A stretch of 64,000 nucleotides of DNA from Isoetes taiwanensis (GCA_021234155.1 JAJEKV010000020.1:4014563-4078562); one strand, 5' to 3'. Positions 43,352-55,946 are shown, numbered from the stretch's first letter. Notes: generated by a model from the sequence alone, not told the origin. Numbers and translations: made by a program.

Positions 43352-45772
43352 AAAAAAAACCCGGAGCCAACTAGTTCAGGCAACAACCCTACTAGCAGTT
43401 CAAACTGTCTCGGTCAATCCCTTAATGACCTTTATCGCTCCATACATTTAATCGAGCTAATTAAAGATGGAGCATCAAACCAAGGTCAAAAGACTCAAAA
43501 CTTTAATTTATTTCCCATCAAACAATCTTTAGATTTTCTTGTTCATCAATGGGTTCCTATCATCTCGTCTGAAGACATTAGACCAGCAAGTGTAACATTA
43601 TACATTAAGAAAGCTTGTACTTTGGACCATTATAGTCACCTTTCCTTATGTCATCAAGCTTATTCATGACGAATGTATTAAGGTCATGAATTTGTACTCA
43701 TCAAATTCCTTTATGTAAAAGGGAAATATAGCCTACATTTCTTAAGCACATATACCATCCAAAAGTTATATAATAGCTGTCAAACATAACAGGCATTAGA
43801 ATTCTTTAAGTTCCCATATTATAGGGTTTTAATTCCCTACTTTAGCATGTGGAGTATTCTAACATGCACCCATCAAGTAGCATTTACTACTATGGTCCAA
43901 TCACCATTGTATAACCGTATTTTTCCATTTAGTATTTTTAAAGGGTCTGTCCATATCTAAGAGTCTAACCCATTAAAATTTCATGATTACCCCTATCATT
44001 TAATAGACTCAAATGTATTCAGCAGTAATCCTTATTAATACTGAGTCAAATATTGCTTTTAAGCATTTTGGACAGCATATCAAGCATTTTGTGCCAGAGC
44101 TTAATGGAATAAACAGAAAATAGCTTAAACAAAACATCTATGCACGCTATTCTTTCTGAAAGTATATCCTATATTTCATGAAGAGATTTTCAAAACAGGA
44201 TCCACTCAAAACTTTGAGGTCTAACATAACAGTAGGTCTTATGTCCATGACAGAGTTTTCTTATATTTCCGAAAACAAAGGGCTTTTACTAATATCAAAG
44301 GTGTAACGATTTTCAGATTTCATTGTATGAAAACCATTAAAATAAAGAGCAGAAAACTATCAACTGTTATACCATAGCAGCGGAATAGATATAAGGCATA
44401 AAGTATAAAGGTTCCTGTGAAGTAATCTTGTGGTGACAACTATCCACTGTCATCATCCATTAACTCGTGCAATTGTATCACTGCTCCAGCAGGGCCATTG
44501 TTTGATCCATGTTCTCCTCTAAGCAAAAAACCAATACGAAAGCAAAAAGGGACAATAGTAGAAGAATACCACGTACCTGCAGCCAACCAGTACTGAATTA
44601 GCATAAGAATGGTAAAACAGTAAGGGCCAGAAGGTACATAGGGTATTCTTGGCTTATCGCCTTTCAACCATTGTACCTTCTGCTCCAGTTTAGTAAAAGC
44701 AAAAAGGAAAACTTGCAGAAATCAAACAAAGGATAGTAAGTCTAAACATTATCTTATGCTCACGTAATTATTTATGGCTGTGAGCCCCGTACTTTAATCC
44801 AAGAATGACAGTAACTAACATGAATATATCATTTGTCTAATCATTCTAGGCGTGCTAATACAGGTTCCCAGTAGCTTTCAGGACACAAGTTTGTGTCTTT
44901 CGTGCATCTGCACCATTCAAAGCCCTGCTAGGTGTAAAGAAAAAACCTTGTGTTCAGCCTTCTGTAGAAACACAGTTAATTTAGCGGATCATAAACCGTG
45001 ACTTATGCTTCTAAAGAACTCAAAATATTAGGCCCTGTAGTTCTGCCCATTTAGAACTCTTATTTTAGTGTAGATATTTGTATACCTGTTGTTCCTCTTC
45101 ATCCGAAATTAGATCTTCTTCTACTTGGGTCTCAGGCACAAACTGCTCATTACTGGCATTTCCTCTCTGAAAGGAAGTCGGCCTTCTATTGAAGCTCCCC
45201 CTTTTATTAGGATAACCAGCATATCCATCACTGAAGCCTCGCCTTGTATCAAAGTTTCTACTTCCGCCTCTCCTCTCCATAGTTAGATTACTGAATCCAA
45301 GGGACTCTAAACAGGCCTCACATTCCCTGTTTGTATCAGAATAGAGCTCAAGGTCATCTTCCGAACTATGGCTACCTGACCAACCGTCAGAGTTAAAGCC
45401 CATTTTTTTGAAAAGTAAATCACATATCTGGGGTCTTTAGCCACCATAAATTCCGCATACGCTGCGCATAACCGCAATGAGGTTGCATGCAATCGTCTCG
45501 AAGCATTCTGCCCTAATCCGGTCTTTAATGGTATGGCCTCCTTTAGTCGGATATTTTGTAAAATGTCCTAAGGTCCACCCTAATTGAACTTGAACTTAGT
45601 AGTATAAATATCTTAAGTGTGTATCCAGCGAATTCTATGGTGTTTACCTGGAATAGAGGCATACCTTGAAGCCTTCTTGGTATGCTAGTACATAGGTGAA
45701 CATTAATTTATTCCATTCCAATAAGAGTGCATCCATGCATTAGAATATAATAAAAAAAAAAAAAAAAAAAAA
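43352..45772 (-). repeat. Terminal direct repeat, copy 2 (upstream in element sense)
   Basis: This is the upstream repeat when the element is read on the minus strand. It begins in the 21-base A run (45752-45772) and ends at CCCGGAGCC (43360). Reading frames of the accessory gene are better preserved here than in copy 1. Confidence 0.93.
44478..45597 (-). CDS. Accessory gene of the retroelement, three exons, RG-rich
   Basis: Exons on the minus strand are about 45597-45086, 44679-44577 and 44518-44478. Introns run GTATAC...GAGCAG and GTACGT...GCTTAG, with phases that agree. The first exon reads GWTLGHFTKYPTKGGHTIKD then RIRAECFETIACNL. After one frame slip in an A run near 45410 it continues MGFNSDGWSGSHSSEDD, two CxxC-type cysteines, and an Arg/Gly-rich stretch (RRGGSRNFDTRRGF, NKRGSFNRRPTSF). 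Exon 2 adds VQWLKGDKPRIPYVPSG and a hydrophobic helix, and exon 3 ends MALLEQ then stop. The RG-rich part suggests RNA binding, a gag/ORF1-like role. The family is unknown to me. A second, poorer copy lies in the other terminal repeat (about 37914-39030). Confidence 0.5.
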
Positions 45773-48700
45773 GCAACTCCTAGGAGTCTTGCACTTTTTA
45801 CCTCTACAATTTAGGTTTAGTACTCAATTGGGCCATTGGCTCCTTGGGTAACTGCCATATGGCAATATGGGCTATATTCACACGTTATATTCTATAATGG
45901 TTGCATGAGTTATATTATAGTATTATGTATCATATACTGATTCTTGCATGGAATAAATACATTTCAATGGATTTATATCTCTATAGAGCAACCTCTTACA
46001 ATATATTAACATGCTAATTATCTAGGTGCATGCATGTGTAATATATTGGCATATCCTACACGTGTACATGTCAATATGTTTGACATGTACTGTGATGTGG
46101 TAGTATATAATAGGTATTTATACCATATAGTATACTGGAACATCACAGGTGATTTGGGACTCATCTTAAAAAGATTCCAACGGAAGTCGAAATTGAGCCC
46201 TTACTCACAAGATTGAAATCCTCTATCCCCCCCCCCCCAAAAAAAAACAAAAGGAAAAAAAAACCTCCCCCTCCCCGATGCCAACTACTATACGGGCGAG
46301 CATAATTTATATTAAATTAATTTTTGGGTTGCCCTAATGGGCAAAATAAACTTTACCTTTAGAGTGTTTGAGTAAAAGTTAAGATCTCAGTGATCAGATT
46401 TAGGAGCCCTCTCTGTTGCTTCGGCGTAAAGATGCATAGTTGGATGCAAGAAATGACGTCCGCCCACGAGCTTTGTTATTATTTTGTCTTCTAGACTTGA
46501 ATACAAGCCTTTTTATAGCCAGATGTGAACTGGTTGTGTTTGTTGGCATCTACATTCCGACCTGGCATTTTAAAACTAATGTGTTGTTTGTCGTCTCACT
46601 TACAACAATCATTCCATCTTTAGATACTTAACAACTGTAACAAGAATCCATGGTGGCACAAGATGGTAGAAGCATGTTAGGGTGTCCCTTAAAAGATATC
46701 ATTTAGTGACCAGAAAAGTACCTAAAAAGGTAGCCAACATTGGGTGCTAATGTCTCAATAAATATTTATTTTCAATCTCTAATAGGTTGCGCTTTCACTT
46801 AACATTGAATCTTAACATGCCCTCGACTTTTATACTTTTTAAATTGATTTTGATGAAATAGGAAAAAAAGAAAGTACTAGTTTTTGGAATATAGATACTT
46901 TGGCAGGTTCCAAAACTGGACATCTCTAACATGCTTTTAACCAAGAAGGCATGCCTTTAAATTTTATTCTACCGGCAAAGTTCAAAGAACAAGGTTCTTT
47001 GCATTATAGCAGAACTACTACAAGTGAGTATATGCAGCATTTTGAGAAATCATTTCTAAGGTTTGAAACTATTTTAATAATTAAGGTAATGGGTAGTCAA
47101 ATATGGTGGAGTATCAAACCATTTCGCTAGATTGCTACGTATTCTTCTTTTGTACAAGCAGTGGCTCCCATGCCCCATATAGCACTAGCTATAATCTGTT
47201 AAAGCTCTTAGAGTTCAGAAAACAAAATTATGCAAATCCAAGAAAGCATAGATCCAAGCATATTGTAGGGACAAGGTAATATAAGAGATGCAATGACTTG
47301 AATTTAAAACAAAATACTGATTTCCGCACTAAAGATATAGTCGAAAACTTATCTGGAACTCCTGAAATATGTCTGCATCAACATATAAACTAAGTACCAA
47401 AGAAAATTGTTGCATTGCATAGTCACAAACAGGAAAGGAACTCTTAAATTTCTTTGTTACCTCTAAGGTGACATGCCAGATGAAAAAAAATTCAACTATA
47501 GTTCATGATTATTTTTCTTGAATTCTATACAACCACCTAGACATCAAGAATGGTTCTAATCCCAAGCCATGAATTTTGTTGAAATTTCTATGTTTGTACA
47601 AAATAAATCCCACAAAATTGAAGCTCCATTGTCCATATAACAAAATTGGAAGTCCCACATCCTTCTACTTAAAGAAAACAAAGGCGCAGGAATTGATAAC
47701 ACTATGATGCAACATCTTGCATTTACGTGCAACTTAGGAACCACAACTCCAAAATTGAAAAAACATTATATTATTTGTGAGCTTATTATCTAAATATTTG
47801 AGCCAGTCATGTCGGCTCTCCACTTCTTCATGATCTGATAAAATGCCAAAGCATTTTACCACATAATTTAAGAAATTTGAAAAACAATATAGCTTTTCTC
47901 TGCTTAATGGCGATCATGTACTAATCCTGGTATGAATCCACAAAGCTAAGCATGAGAGAGGCATTCTCTTATAAGCCCTGAAAAAAGGAAAGCAAACTTA
48001 GGAGTATCTAAATAAAGAGACGCTAAGGTGGAACTCCAAAAACATTATCAGTTGAGGCTTTTGCTTTTTCATCGTTTTTCTCTAATGGTATGATGACCTA
48101 ACGCTTGTCTGCAATCGAATAATAAACGAACTAAGTAGTCACAACAGTGAAAAGTTAAGAAAACATGAAGCAAAAAAAAAGTATAACCAATAGTTCAAAA
48201 ACACTTTGTGCCCTAAGTGATTTGCATATGACTTGGAAATCAATGAAATATTCCCAACCACCTACCCAACACAATCAAACAAAGGTTTGCCCTTTCTACC
48301 AATGCCAAAAAGGAGAGAAACTGCCTTCCCCAGACATATTACGAGGGAGAAAGTACCCTCACGGGATATTCTGTGGGGTTCGGGTACAGGCTCACCCCTA
48401 ATGGGCTTGCCAGGCCCCTTACCCATGTAATGTCTTAGGTTGAGCCAGGACTTGAAATCCACAGAATGTCTCGCGAGGGATGACAAAGGTTTTGTTGCTT
48501 TATTTTCATCTTTAATTAATGGTAAGAAATCTTCCAAGTAGCACCTTAGATATAAGCAAATGGTCTCAAGACCTCTATGACAAAGCCAACTGGATATTAT
48601 AGGGCCAGAGCCAAAAAAAAACATTTTTGAGTTTTTCTATTTTCAACTCATTTTTTCAAAATAATTTCAATAATTATGGTAGCCAATACCACTTTAGCGT

Positions 48701-48820
48701 AAACTAGTATATTTCTACTTGTATTTATGGATGTCAAGACAGTTAATAAACTAGAGCATTTTTACCTGTTAAAGCCACAACCTCCAAAGCTATCTGATTT
48801 AAATACTTATAAAACATCAT
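45773..48820. other. No recognisable gene; low-complexity patch
   Basis: AT-rich with only short frames. A C-run/A-run low-complexity patch lies at about 46225-46276. Nothing else could be supported. Confidence 0.5.
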
Positions 48821-48821
48821 T

Positions 48822-49210
48822 ACCCATGATGATTGCAATTCTCCACAGCATTGCCCATGATGTTTGCAATTCTCCACAGCATTGCCTTTTAAAAGTATGG
48901 AATCACATTTGTCGACCTTGTCTCTCTCGTTGTTATACCTTCACGTCAAGCACATTTTTTGATATCTATTCTACATGATCTCTTGCAATTCTCCACAGCA
49001 TTGCCTTTTAAAAGTATGGAATCACATTTGTCGACCTTGTCTCTCTCGTTGTTATACCTTCACGTCAAGCACATTCTTTGATATCTATTCTACATCATCT
49101 TTTGTTCCTAAAATTCTCGATTGACCTTGTCTCTCTCGTTACATATTCACGTCATGCAAGCACATTCCTTGATATTTATTCTACATCATCTCTCGTTCCT
49201 AAAGTTCTTA
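48822..49210. repeat. Nested tandem repeats (31-bp and 119-bp periods)
   Basis: TTGCAATTCTCCACAGCATT occurs at 48833, 48864 and 48983. The first two mark a 31-bp duplication and the last two a 119-bp duplication. A third, degenerate unit (GACCTTGTCTCTCTCGTT...) follows at about 49120-49200. Confidence 0.85.
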
Positions 49211-49343
49211 CCGAGAATTATAATTCACTATGTTTGAAACTATCAGAATTTTGAATCTCAATTCCAGCCAGTAGAACCTTATCTCAATTCCAGCCAGTAG
49301 AACCTTTTATATTAGCGCTTTGTTCCAACAATTGATATGAGAG

Positions 49344-49450
49344 GGATAACACCCTGGAACGAGGGTGTTATGCCCTATTATAACAAACAACGGCCGGAGG
49401 CCCGAGTTTGTTATAGTAGGGCATAACACCCAAGTTCTAGGATGTTATCC
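49344..49450. repeat. Long fold-back: 45-bp arms, 17-bp loop
   Basis: The left arm 49344-49388 and right arm 49406-49450 are inverted copies matching at 40 of 45 positions. Two of the mismatches would be G-U pairs in RNA. The loop is GC-rich (CGGCCGGAGGCCCG). It could be a small fold-back transposon end, a MITE or a hairpin RNA precursor. No flanking target duplication was clear. Confidence 0.75.
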
Positions 49451-49509
49451 GCCTTAACAACCTGGGCCCGAGAGTTTTATGGTGGTTTTGTAGTGGTTTT
49501 ATGATGGTT

Positions 49510-49585
49510 TTCATAACAACTTAGGTGTTTATAACAACTTAGGTGTTTATGGCCATTTGGCATAACAAACTAGGTGTTTATGCAC
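49510..49585. repeat. Short tandem repeat (AACAACTTAGGTGTTTAT)
   Basis: Two perfect 18-bp units plus a degraded third (AACAAACTAGGTGTTTAT) after a short spacer. Confidence 0.75.
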
Positions 49586-49619
49586 CTTTTAATGTGTTAC
49601 TGGTGGGTAACACCACTGC

Positions 49620-52505
49620 AACCAATAGCTGAGATCTGCTCTCAGCATTAAAACTTGAGGGTCAGGTTGTTAAGGAATAAGTCTATATAAAGATTGTAGT
49701 GTCGTAGAGCTGAAGCAGATATATCAAAGAGAGAAAAGGAGGTATACGCAAGATTTGTGATCATTTCACTCCATGTGGAACGATCAAAGTAGATCAACCA
49801 AAGATTGTGACTTGCTCCTAGTTTGTGATAACTGCAGCTGTACAATTTTTATGTTCGTTAGATTGATGGCAATAATCCTCCCTTCCCATAAGTGTAGCAT
49901 TTCAAGATAGCACACAGCCAAATAATCCACTTGCTGCTTACCCAATTAATCAGTGATGCAGTAGTACTTCATTCCAAAAATAATAGTAATGAGAAAAAGT
50001 AGGAAGATTAAGATATGGCAAAAGGAAATGCATAGCATAACCCCAGATCTGAAATACACAACAGCAGCAAAGAAAATTAGACTCCGAGCAAGTTTTCAAA
50101 AAAAGGGGGGCAGAAAAATATCTACAAACTTTTAAGAAAGAAAGTCATTTCATGCTGATATCTTTTAAAAATTTCTTGCATGCCGGGTACACCAATGACA
50201 AAAATATTCTGTAATTCCAGAGAGGCAGTCCTCTACAATGGAAGTGAACTAATAGCCAATAGCTCAAAACAAAACCAACCTCAGTTGTATGGAGATATTC
50301 AAATCCTGAACAAAAATTACATGTTGAAGCCATCTGAAGCTATTTTTGCACTTGTGGACTCTGTATAAAGAAATTGCAGTCACATATTCGCTAAGAAATA
50401 CCTCCTTTGTAGGTTCAAGCACCAAGTAACATCCTAAGCAAATACATATAAACCCGCAACTTTTGAAGGCATGCCATTTTAAACAATGAATATAGTAAGA
50501 ATCTAGTCTAAGAACAAACTCTACTCTCATTTGCAAAACATCCTGGCAACATAGCCAAACCAACAAATGGGAGGTCACCCCAGGACGTTGGGTCAAGCAA
50601 AGATTAGATAAGGAATAGCTTACTAAGCTATCAATTGATGCCTTTTAATGTTTGATCTTCTGCCTCAAATCTTTGCCCTTAAATTCTATTTATGGATATA
50701 CCAACATGGAAGCCAAATGGCAGCCTAACAAATAAATTTAAATCTCGCCGTCCATTTATTTTTCCCATGCGTGCAAGATGTGAAAAATAGACCATGCAAA
50801 GCATATTCCTGAATTAGAAATCTAAGCATCTGATCAAGAAGGATGCCCTTTACATCCTAATCTAAGACGTCTCTTCAATTTTCTAAGAGATTTGCAGAAT
50901 TGAGGGTAAAACATTCAGATGAAGGAGATATTGTGTTTGTATCAGCAGCACACCTCGCCCAAGAGGTAAAAAATAAGAACACACTCTACATGTAAATGAT
51001 CAACATGTTAAATGTAGTACCATCCTTTGTATGCAGACAGCCTGCTATGTATTGAGTAGATGCAACCCAAGCAAGAACAAAACCACTTTACATCACCTCT
51101 CTGTAGAGTGCCCCACCTTTCTTTCATCATTGATGACCTCGAAAATTGAATGGAACAGTGCCTAGATCTACTTTGGTCAATTGCCAAATTGATATGAAGA
51201 GTCAACCTGAAGAAACGTAAAATGAGCATATCAACCACCCAAGAAAAATACATAAGATGCAAATTTTACATACAGTACAAGGCCACAGACCTAGAATGAC
51301 CACAATAACCATGAATTCAGTCTTTCATGCCAACATACTGCACTTTCATGTTCTTGCTTGTCATTATCAAGTATCGATAGCGAAGTGTAGATATCATGCC
51401 CTACTTGTTCGAATTCTTTATAAACTTGCACTGTGAAGTAGTAACTATAGTCCTCTATGGCAAACTCTATAGGCTCTGGATCAATTAGGAAAAATATACA
51501 AGACTCCAGTTTCCAACTGCATTTCTACCTTTATTCCATTCTGCTCTATAGTTGTACAATATTTTAGTTGAAAGACATCAGAGACATCTTGATTTAAGTG
51601 TTTTCAGCTCCTTCTTTGTCGAATTATAGTGGTAAATATGTACCACTCTATGCCATGGCAACCACTTCAATGCTTAAGTAATTCATCATAGACCAAAGAA
51701 TGCCCAATCAAGTCCGCCAAAAGATGTAGTCTCTTTCCCAACTCCATTTCATAATACAGCTAAAGTACATCCATACACAAAACACTCCATTATATAACAT
51801 CCTATGGAGATATGCACTAGCTGAGACAATCAATACAATTGGTTCATGGCCAGAATACACTTTTGCACATTCTATTGTGATGGCACATTTTCTTAACTAG
51901 CAACTCAAAAGATGTAGCATAACTTTACTTTTATGGTAAAAATTCATGTAGACGGACCCAATGCTAGGAAATTCCAAATACATTGATGAAGAACAAGCTA
52001 CACAGTTAACTGTAGCATCAAACTTAATTAATCAGCACTTTGTGACCACGGCCAACCCGGTTAATGCTCACTTCCTGCTTGTAGATTCACAATTCTCTTA
52101 CAAAGCACATCTGAACATCTCTAGTTCTAGCAGCTTTATTAACAACCATTGAGATTCAAAAAATCCATCATCTCTTTCAGCATTTAAGCACAAGCAGTGT
52201 TAGAAACGAAGAACAAAACAATTCCTAAATCATGGTTGCAAAAAGTTTTTACCTTGGATTGGCTGCAATTAGAATCTCTCGATAATGTTTTTTGGGTTGT
52301 AATGCTGAACCTTTGCATCGATTAATTCGGGCGACCTTCTTCTGGGCAGTAAGGATGATGGGCAATCACTACGCACGGTCGGGAGAGCACAGTCTTCGCG
52401 AATAAAATCTCCGATACTAGGCTGGGCACCTGGCAAGGCAATGGCGCTGCAACACATTCTTGGGCAAATTGCATGCTGAGCCACGTATTAGTCAGAGGAG
52501 TGTTA
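49620..52505. other. No recognisable gene
   Basis: AT-rich sequence. A GC-richer patch at about 52310-52480 holds two overlapping minus-strand frames with no recognised similarity; it could be part of an exon or CpG-rich promoter. Nothing firm. Confidence 0.45.
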
Positions 52506-52511
52506 TAGAAT

Positions 52512-52942
52512 GGGAAATTACTAAGCCAAAATTATTAAAATGCCACTAAACCAAACCCAGTGATATTTTGGGAAAATTGGCAATAACATTTTCCTAATGA
52601 TCTGAATGCAAATGTGTCCTTCAGAAGAATTGTAGATTAAGCTAAGATCTTTCAAACAAGCATAAGATCATCTTGATTGGGGTTGAAAATTTCAAGTTAT
52701 AAGCTCTTGAGTTCTTCAAAATTTGAGAAATAAAAAATCTCATAACTTGAGATTGTGGTCTTAGAATTGAACGATGTTATGCTTGTTGAAAAGATCTCAG
52801 CTTAATCTACAATTTGTCTGAAAGGCACATTTGCATTCAGATCATTGGAAAAATGTTATTGCCAATTTTCCCAAAATACCACTGGGTTTAGTGGCATTTT
52901 AGTAATTTTAACAAACTTTAATGGTATTTTGGTAATTTTCCC
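52512..52942. mobile_element. Fold-back MITE-like element (431 bp)
   Basis: The two halves are long inverted copies. Left GGGAAATTACTAA..., ATGCCACTAAACC, ATATTTTGGGAAAATTGGCA and TGATCTGAATGCAAATGTG all recur inverted in the right half, down to CCC at 52942. The arms are about 150-190 bp with scattered mismatches and one arm has an extra 25-base piece. No coding capacity and no clear target duplication. Confidence 0.75.
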
Positions 52943-55900
52943 GTATGCATTTTTTGGTTAATGCTAAAGTATTCAATAGAATGGTGTATCTTTCCTGGCT
53001 GATACTGTTGCTTCCTATGCTTCTCATGTGATACTGTTACTTCCTATGCTTCTTGTGCATTATTTTTTCAGGGAAGCAAGAAAGCTGCTTGAAGTTGTAG
53101 CCTTTAGAGATGGCCTCATATTCTTAAATGGCAACTGCACTTATGCCTTTCGATTCTAGATAAATTACAGGAAATTTGTTTAATAATATGGCAGATGTTT
53201 ATATGGGCCTCATGATGGTTTTTACATGTGAGCCTATTCATGTGATTTTCTTGGAGCAGACATGGCCATAGTACATTGGCAAGATTGTATAGTCCTCAAT
53301 TACATAGGGTCCAGGTTGACGTTTGTAGGGAGAAGGCTATCACAGCTCAATTCGTCTGTTTACCTCCAAGCCAGGTGTGGCATCATGCATGCATGAGTAA
53401 ATATTGTATAAGGAACTTTGGCTCAAGGGCAGATGATGACATGAATAATTATCATCAAAGACGCATGGAATCAGTATTGATTAAGATCTGCACTTACTGC
53501 GCCAAATTCAGATTGGTTCTTATTCTTGTTACAATAGAGATAATTCAAAGATGCTTCATTTTGGAGAGGTTGATAGTTGCTTTTGCTTCTTTGTTGATCT
53601 TAAAAGAGGACAATCTTTGTTATTAGATTGAATCTGCGTTGGAGCAATCATCTTTCCAAGTGACTTCACTTCCTTCCGCACAATTTGTCCACATGATTAT
53701 TTGCACTAAATGGGGCTTCTTACATGCTCTTCAACGAGTTGGGTTCAACCTTCCTTGTTAACATTATTCTAGGAGGATCCGTATGTTAGATTTATTTATC
53801 TTGTGAAGACACATGGTGCTTACCAAGTATCCATATATGATACATATATCTTCAAAATAATTTTGGAAACATGTGGAGCAAAGAGGATTATGGGAACAAA
53901 ATTCTTATAGTCAACCAACATAACATACAAATAACAAGATACAAGAAATTGATCACGGCGGCCGACCACCGCGAATATTTCTCTTCTCCAACCTGCTGCA
54001 AAAAGAAGTTTTGTGCCAAGTCGAATAGTTCTCAATTCTAGACATTCTTGAGATGCGAAAGAACATGCAGGAGTTGAATCTGCACTATTGCCATCTGTTT
54101 TGCGCCCGTATGATAGATAGGTGCTATAACCGACTACTATGGGATTCCCATTATTTTCGGTCTCCTCTTTTCTTTTCATTTATTTTATTTTATTTTTATA
54201 TCCGATGACAGTCAGCGGGTTTTGGGCATTAGATGGAGTCAACTATTATCAATAGCTTGTCATCGCGATGGATGTTCTATTCATTTATGTCATCTTATTT
54301 CTTACATCCAATGACAGTCAGCGGGTTTTGGGCTTTGGATGGGGGTCGCCCATTACCAATAGCTTGACCACTAGGCTAGCATGGCGATGTTATTTATTAT
54401 ATATCTTTTGTTACTTTTCTTTACAACTCCTCAAAGAAAAACAAGGTGCTGCGCACGAGGGGTTGCCCTCTGGTGGCCGGAGAATGTGTTTTCATGGTTT
54501 CTGTAGAGAATGGGTTTGTTCAGGTTTCATTACTCCATGGGTTGTTTGTTTTGTATTGTAGAACCCCGTGTAGAACTTAGTAGAAATGAGCAAAACTCTA
54601 CAATTATACATCCATAGAAGATGCGTACGAGGTGAAAATGTTGATTTGATATATCTTGCTTGGTTTTTTTGTTGCCGGATTCTGCTCGCATGTGGCATCT
54701 CCTATGAAGCATAGTCAATTCAGTGGTGAATTATTTGGTGCTCCTTAGGCCAGATATGTGATATTCAACCTATTATTAGGTTGTATATGGAGTGTATATA
54801 TCTATTCATATGTTGCTTGGGGTATTGGTTTAGGCTGGCAACTTAAACATCTTACTATGGGCTCTTTAGTGCCACGTAACAACGGCACTTTTGTGTAGTA
54901 TAGTATGTGTAGTTGAGAATTATTGGAGGTGCTTATACTGGTGGGGATAGTTCTCTTAGCGATAATCGAAAGTGTGTATTTATCTGACATTGCCGAACTC
55001 TTCTGTTATTCGAATCATTTTGTTCCCCATCCTTGCAATTTTAGTACCCAATAGCACGAACATGTTTATCTTTTACAATGTTGGAATAACAAATTTGAAT
55101 TGGTATGCAATCAAACACATCTAGCACCACCAAAGGTGCACTAAAAAGTATAGTGAGAAAAAAAGTAGTACTCACAAGGACTGATTGCAAGGATATAATA
55201 GTATGTTCATGTCGTTAATACTCAAAAGATGTATTCCAACTACACAAAGTGGCTGTGGTAGTCATAGTCAATCCATAGTTTTTGGATTCCCTTTCTAATG
55301 ACTCTTTTTCAATAATTGCTTTCTATTTAACCTTTTCCAATAATGCACACTTGAAATGGATGCCAGATTCTTTGTTATTGCTCGGGCCGTATTGAGAAGC
55401 TAACAAATACACATACTATACTGACATTTGCCTATTGTTATGTTCGCTTAGCTACACCCGCCTTATGAAGGAAGAAGCATAACAATCGAATCGATCTTTA
55501 AATAGCTTCGGGCAAAAAAGAAAAAAGAAAAAAAAAGGGCTTACCAAATTAAAATCCTGAAGCATTTCCTGCATGGCAGTGAATTTTCACAACCATAATC
55601 TGCCCTTTCATTTCTGGAATCAGTAGTTGTGGCCACAAGGTAAGAAAGAAGTCTGATTTTCTTCGCAAACCCTTGACAAATTCAATTCGTTGACAATCTC
55701 TATCATCGGCGGCCATAGACCGAGGCCGTTACATGCTTGCTTGGCAATGGATCCGTTCCGGAGGCAGGCCTGGACGTGTTTTCCAACTGCACTTGTTTGA
55801 CAACCATAAGACCAAGACTAAGGAAGAATGACTAAAATATTAGCTTCCAAATGGCCGAAACCAGCATCGAGTCACCTTGAAGCCTTGAAGCCTTGAAACA

Positions 55901-55946
55901 TAGCAGCTTGCTGTAGAGCAGAAGCATATTCTACCATAGGGGCTGT
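52943..55946. other. No recognisable gene; small tandem duplications
   Basis: It contains a 29-bp tandem duplication (53001-53058, GATACTGTT(G/A)CTTCCTATGC). Otherwise short frames only. The last 400 bases lead into the LINE target site. Confidence 0.45.
54201..54400. repeat. Diverged tandem duplication (106-bp period)
   Basis: TCC(G/A)ATGACAGTCAGCGGGT occurs at 54201 and 54307, and CAATAGCTTG follows at the same distance in both. The units are about 80% alike. Confidence 0.75.

Larger units (their letters stand above)
36790..45772 (-). mobile_element. 9-kb retroelement with 2.4-kb direct terminal repeats (Penelope-like candidate)
   Basis: Two nearly identical direct repeats (36790-39198 and 43352-45772) flank a 4.1-kb interior read on the minus strand. 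On the plus strand each repeat is bounded by A runs: it starts after a poly-A at CCCGGAGCC and ends at GAATATAAT followed by poly-A. The interior encodes a reverse transcriptase with an ITKCYESIP motif, GIPMGFSCSP and YRYMDDLL, preceded by a DKASNN motif. This layout and RT style match Penelope-like elements with pseudo-LTRs better than LTR retrotransposons: no protease, RNase H, integrase, primer-binding site or TG...CA ends were seen. A GIY-YIG endonuclease was not found. The assignment to Penelope-like elements is inference. Confidence 0.7.

Noticed and set aside
36790..45772. Classical LTR retrotransposon with 2.4-kb LTRs
   Set aside because: The repeats lack TG...CA ends, no primer-binding site or polypurine tract was seen, and the interior has no protease, RNase H or integrase motifs. 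The RT motifs are of another family.
54240..54561. Hydrophobic 97-aa plus-strand protein
   Set aside because: It spans a diverged tandem duplication with different frames in each unit and has no recognised similarity.
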